The position numbers and the translations under genes are program-made. From contig JAEXEM010000061.1 in NCBI GenBank assembly GCA_023401045.1, forward strand, positions 1 through 6,784: DNA of 6,784 nucleotides, written 5' to 3'. This stretch comes from Actinomycetes bacterium (GTDB lineage: Bacteria > Actinomycetota > Actinomycetes > Actinomycetales > Cellulomonadaceae). Below, in pieces: positions 5,994 to 6,784 of this stretch. Within the stretch, counting starts at the first letter, position 1. The number at the start of each line of letters is the position of its first letter. The notes beneath the pieces were generated by a model. That model worked only from the letters and a program-made list of their open reading frames with translations, was not told the DNA's origin and searched no databases.

Positions 5994-6057
5994 GGTCCGG
6001 CCGAAGGACACGGCACCGGGCAGGTAGAGGGGCTGCACGGACCGAGTACAGCGGGCC

Positions 6058-6086
6058 ATTCTGCCAGAAGCACGACGGTCGACCAA
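6058..6086 (-). promoter_or_regulatory. rpsP operon promoter
   Basis: On the minus strand TTGGTC (6086-6081) is followed by exactly 17 bp and then CAGAAT (6063-6058), a good match to the housekeeping sigma factor consensus. Transcription would start near 6051, giving a leader of about 120 bases. The region lies in the 264-bp divergent gap 5929-6192, which holds no gene. Confidence 0.7.
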
Positions 6087-6152
6087 TCCGGTGCGACGTG
6101 CCCTCGGCCGGACCTCACCCGGCAACCGGCCTCGCGGCGCTCGCACCTGCGC

Positions 6153-6158
6153 TAGCGT
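6153..6158 (+). promoter_or_regulatory. Candidate -10 element of the M16 peptidase gene
   Basis: TAGCGT within GCGCTAGCGTCC is a common form of the actinobacterial -10. It lies 34 bases before the ATG at 6193, leaving a short leader of about 28 bases. No good -35 hexamer is seen at 16-18 bp upstream, so the call rests on one hexamer. Confidence 0.35.
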
Positions 6159-6192
6159 CCCCCATCATCCCCCCTCGACCCCGGCGGACGCC

Positions 6193-6784
6193 ATGACGAC
6201 AGCCACCACCCTCCGCCGGACCACGGTCGCGGGGATCCCCGCGCTCTGGACGGACCTGCCCGGCGACTACACGGCCACCCTCGTCGTGGGAGTCGGTGCA
6301 CGCGACCTCACGCCGACCACCGCCGGGCTCCACCACCTCGTCGAGCACGTGGTGATGTCGCGCGTCGGGCACGTGACGGTCGACCACAACGCCGCGTCAT
6401 CGCCCGACTCGATCATGTTCTGGGCGACCGGGGCACCCGCGAGGGTCCACGACTTCCTCCACCGGGTCGCGGCGGCCGCGACGTCGCTGCAGGACCTCAC
6501 GGACGAGGAGCTCCGGGTGGACCTGTCCACGGTCGTCGCCGAGATCGGCGTCGGCGGCCTGTACGCGGGCATGGGGCCCCTCGCCGCACGGTGGGGCGCC
6601 GCGGGCCTCGGGCTCGCGGACCTCGACCACGCCGCGCTGCTCTCGCTCGACGCCTCGGACGTCCGTGCGTTCGTCGACCGGTGGTTCGTCACGGGCGCGG
6701 CACGGCTCGCCCTCACGCGCGAGCCGGCCCCCGACCTCGCCCCGCGGCTCCCCGAGCGCACGGCCCCGGTGCGCGCACCCCACC
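6193..6784 (+). CDS. Compact M16-family (insulinase/pitrilysin-like) zinc peptidase, N-terminal part (cut by right edge)
   Basis: The frame from ATG 6193 stays open for 197 codons to the edge. The protein begins MTTATTLRRTTVAGIPALWT and has no signal peptide. TAGLHHLVEHVVM contains the inverted zinc motif HxxEH as His48-Leu-Val-Glu51-His52. DHNAASSPDSIMFWATG (64-80) matches the NAxTS...yY segment of M16 proteins, and LTDEELRVDLSTVVAEIG (102-119) supplies the third zinc ligand, Glu117. The spacing from His52 to Glu117 is about 11 residues shorter than in classical M16 enzymes because the helix between EH and NAxTS is missing. The metal site looks intact, so activity is plausible, but substrate is unknown and the C-terminal half is outside the window. 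It diverges from rpsP. Upstream Shine-Dalgarno is weak (GGCGGA). Reverse-strand frames over this stretch lack family features. Confidence 0.85.
   Translation, partial: MTTATTLRRTTVAGIPALWTDLPGDYTATLVVGVGARDLTPTTAGLHHLVEHVVMSRVGHVTVDHNAASSPDSIMFWATGAPARVHDFLHRVAAAATSLQDLTDEELRVDLSTVVAEIGVGGLYAGMGPLAARWGAAGLGLADLDHAALLSLDASDVRAFVDRWFVTGAARLALTREPAPDLAPRLPERTAPVRAPH

Noticed and set aside
6077..6084. GGTCGACC palindrome overlapping the rpsP -35 element, possible operator
   Set aside because: Only 8 bp and easily found by chance in DNA of this composition; no second copy near the promoter.
6115..6783. Several minus-strand open frames opposite the M16 gene
   Set aside because: The plus-strand frame has HxxEH, the NAxTS-like segment and the third zinc ligand; the reverse frames show only biased composition.

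Overview
The window is very GC-rich DNA with mostly G/C third codon positions, frequent GTG starts and tightly packed or overlapping genes. The gene order rpsP - KH-domain gene - rimM - trmD - rplS - lepB - rnhB - DUF2469 - yraN - comM is the one known from Actinomycetota (M. tuberculosis has nearly the same series). Protein sequence style suggests a high-GC Micrococcales-type actinobacterium, possibly near Cellulomonadaceae; that placement is inference only.

Layout: nine genes read leftward on the minus strand from about 5930 to the left edge. In transcription order they are rpsP (S16, 5500-5928), khpA-like KH protein (5261-5500), rimM (4627-5190), trmD (3842-4624), rplS (L19, 3216-3578), lepB (2204-3076), rnhB (1260-2207), a DUF2469 gene (929-1252), yraN (443-799) and then the first 147 codons of comM (1-443, cut by the edge). 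One gene reads rightward from 6193 and is cut by the right edge. It encodes a compact M16 (insulinase/pitrilysin-like) zinc peptidase homologue and shares a 264-bp divergent intergenic region with rpsP.

How the genes work together: the first block is ribosome and tRNA biogenesis (S16, a KH RNA-binding protein, the 30S maturation factor RimM, the tRNA m1G37 methyltransferase TrmD, L19). The second block is housekeeping: signal peptidase I, RNase HII, a DUF2469 protein of unknown role, the nuclease-fold protein YraN and the ComM AAA+ protein. Several junctions overlap by 1-4 bases (rpsP/khpA, lepB/rnhB, yraN/comM) or are only a few bases apart (rimM/trmD 2 nt, rnhB/DUF2469 7 nt), which suggests translational coupling.

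Regulation visible in sequence: rpsP has a good promoter (TTGGTC, 17 bp, CAGAAT). A weaker element sharing TGGCAGAnTG lies before rplS, after a 263-bp gap that can form several hairpins. An 18-bp perfect hairpin lies between khpA and rimM, just before the rimM ribosome binding site. Together these suggest, as inference, that the two ribosomal proteins are expressed separately from the low-abundance enzymes RimM and TrmD. No gap exceeds 300 bases; the largest (3579-3841 and 5929-6192) are described. I saw no tRNA, rRNA, CRISPR, insertion sequence or phage feature. I found no clearly new system: the most unusual items are the 18-bp hairpin, a Glu in place of the catalytic Asp169 in TrmD, and the compact M16 protein.
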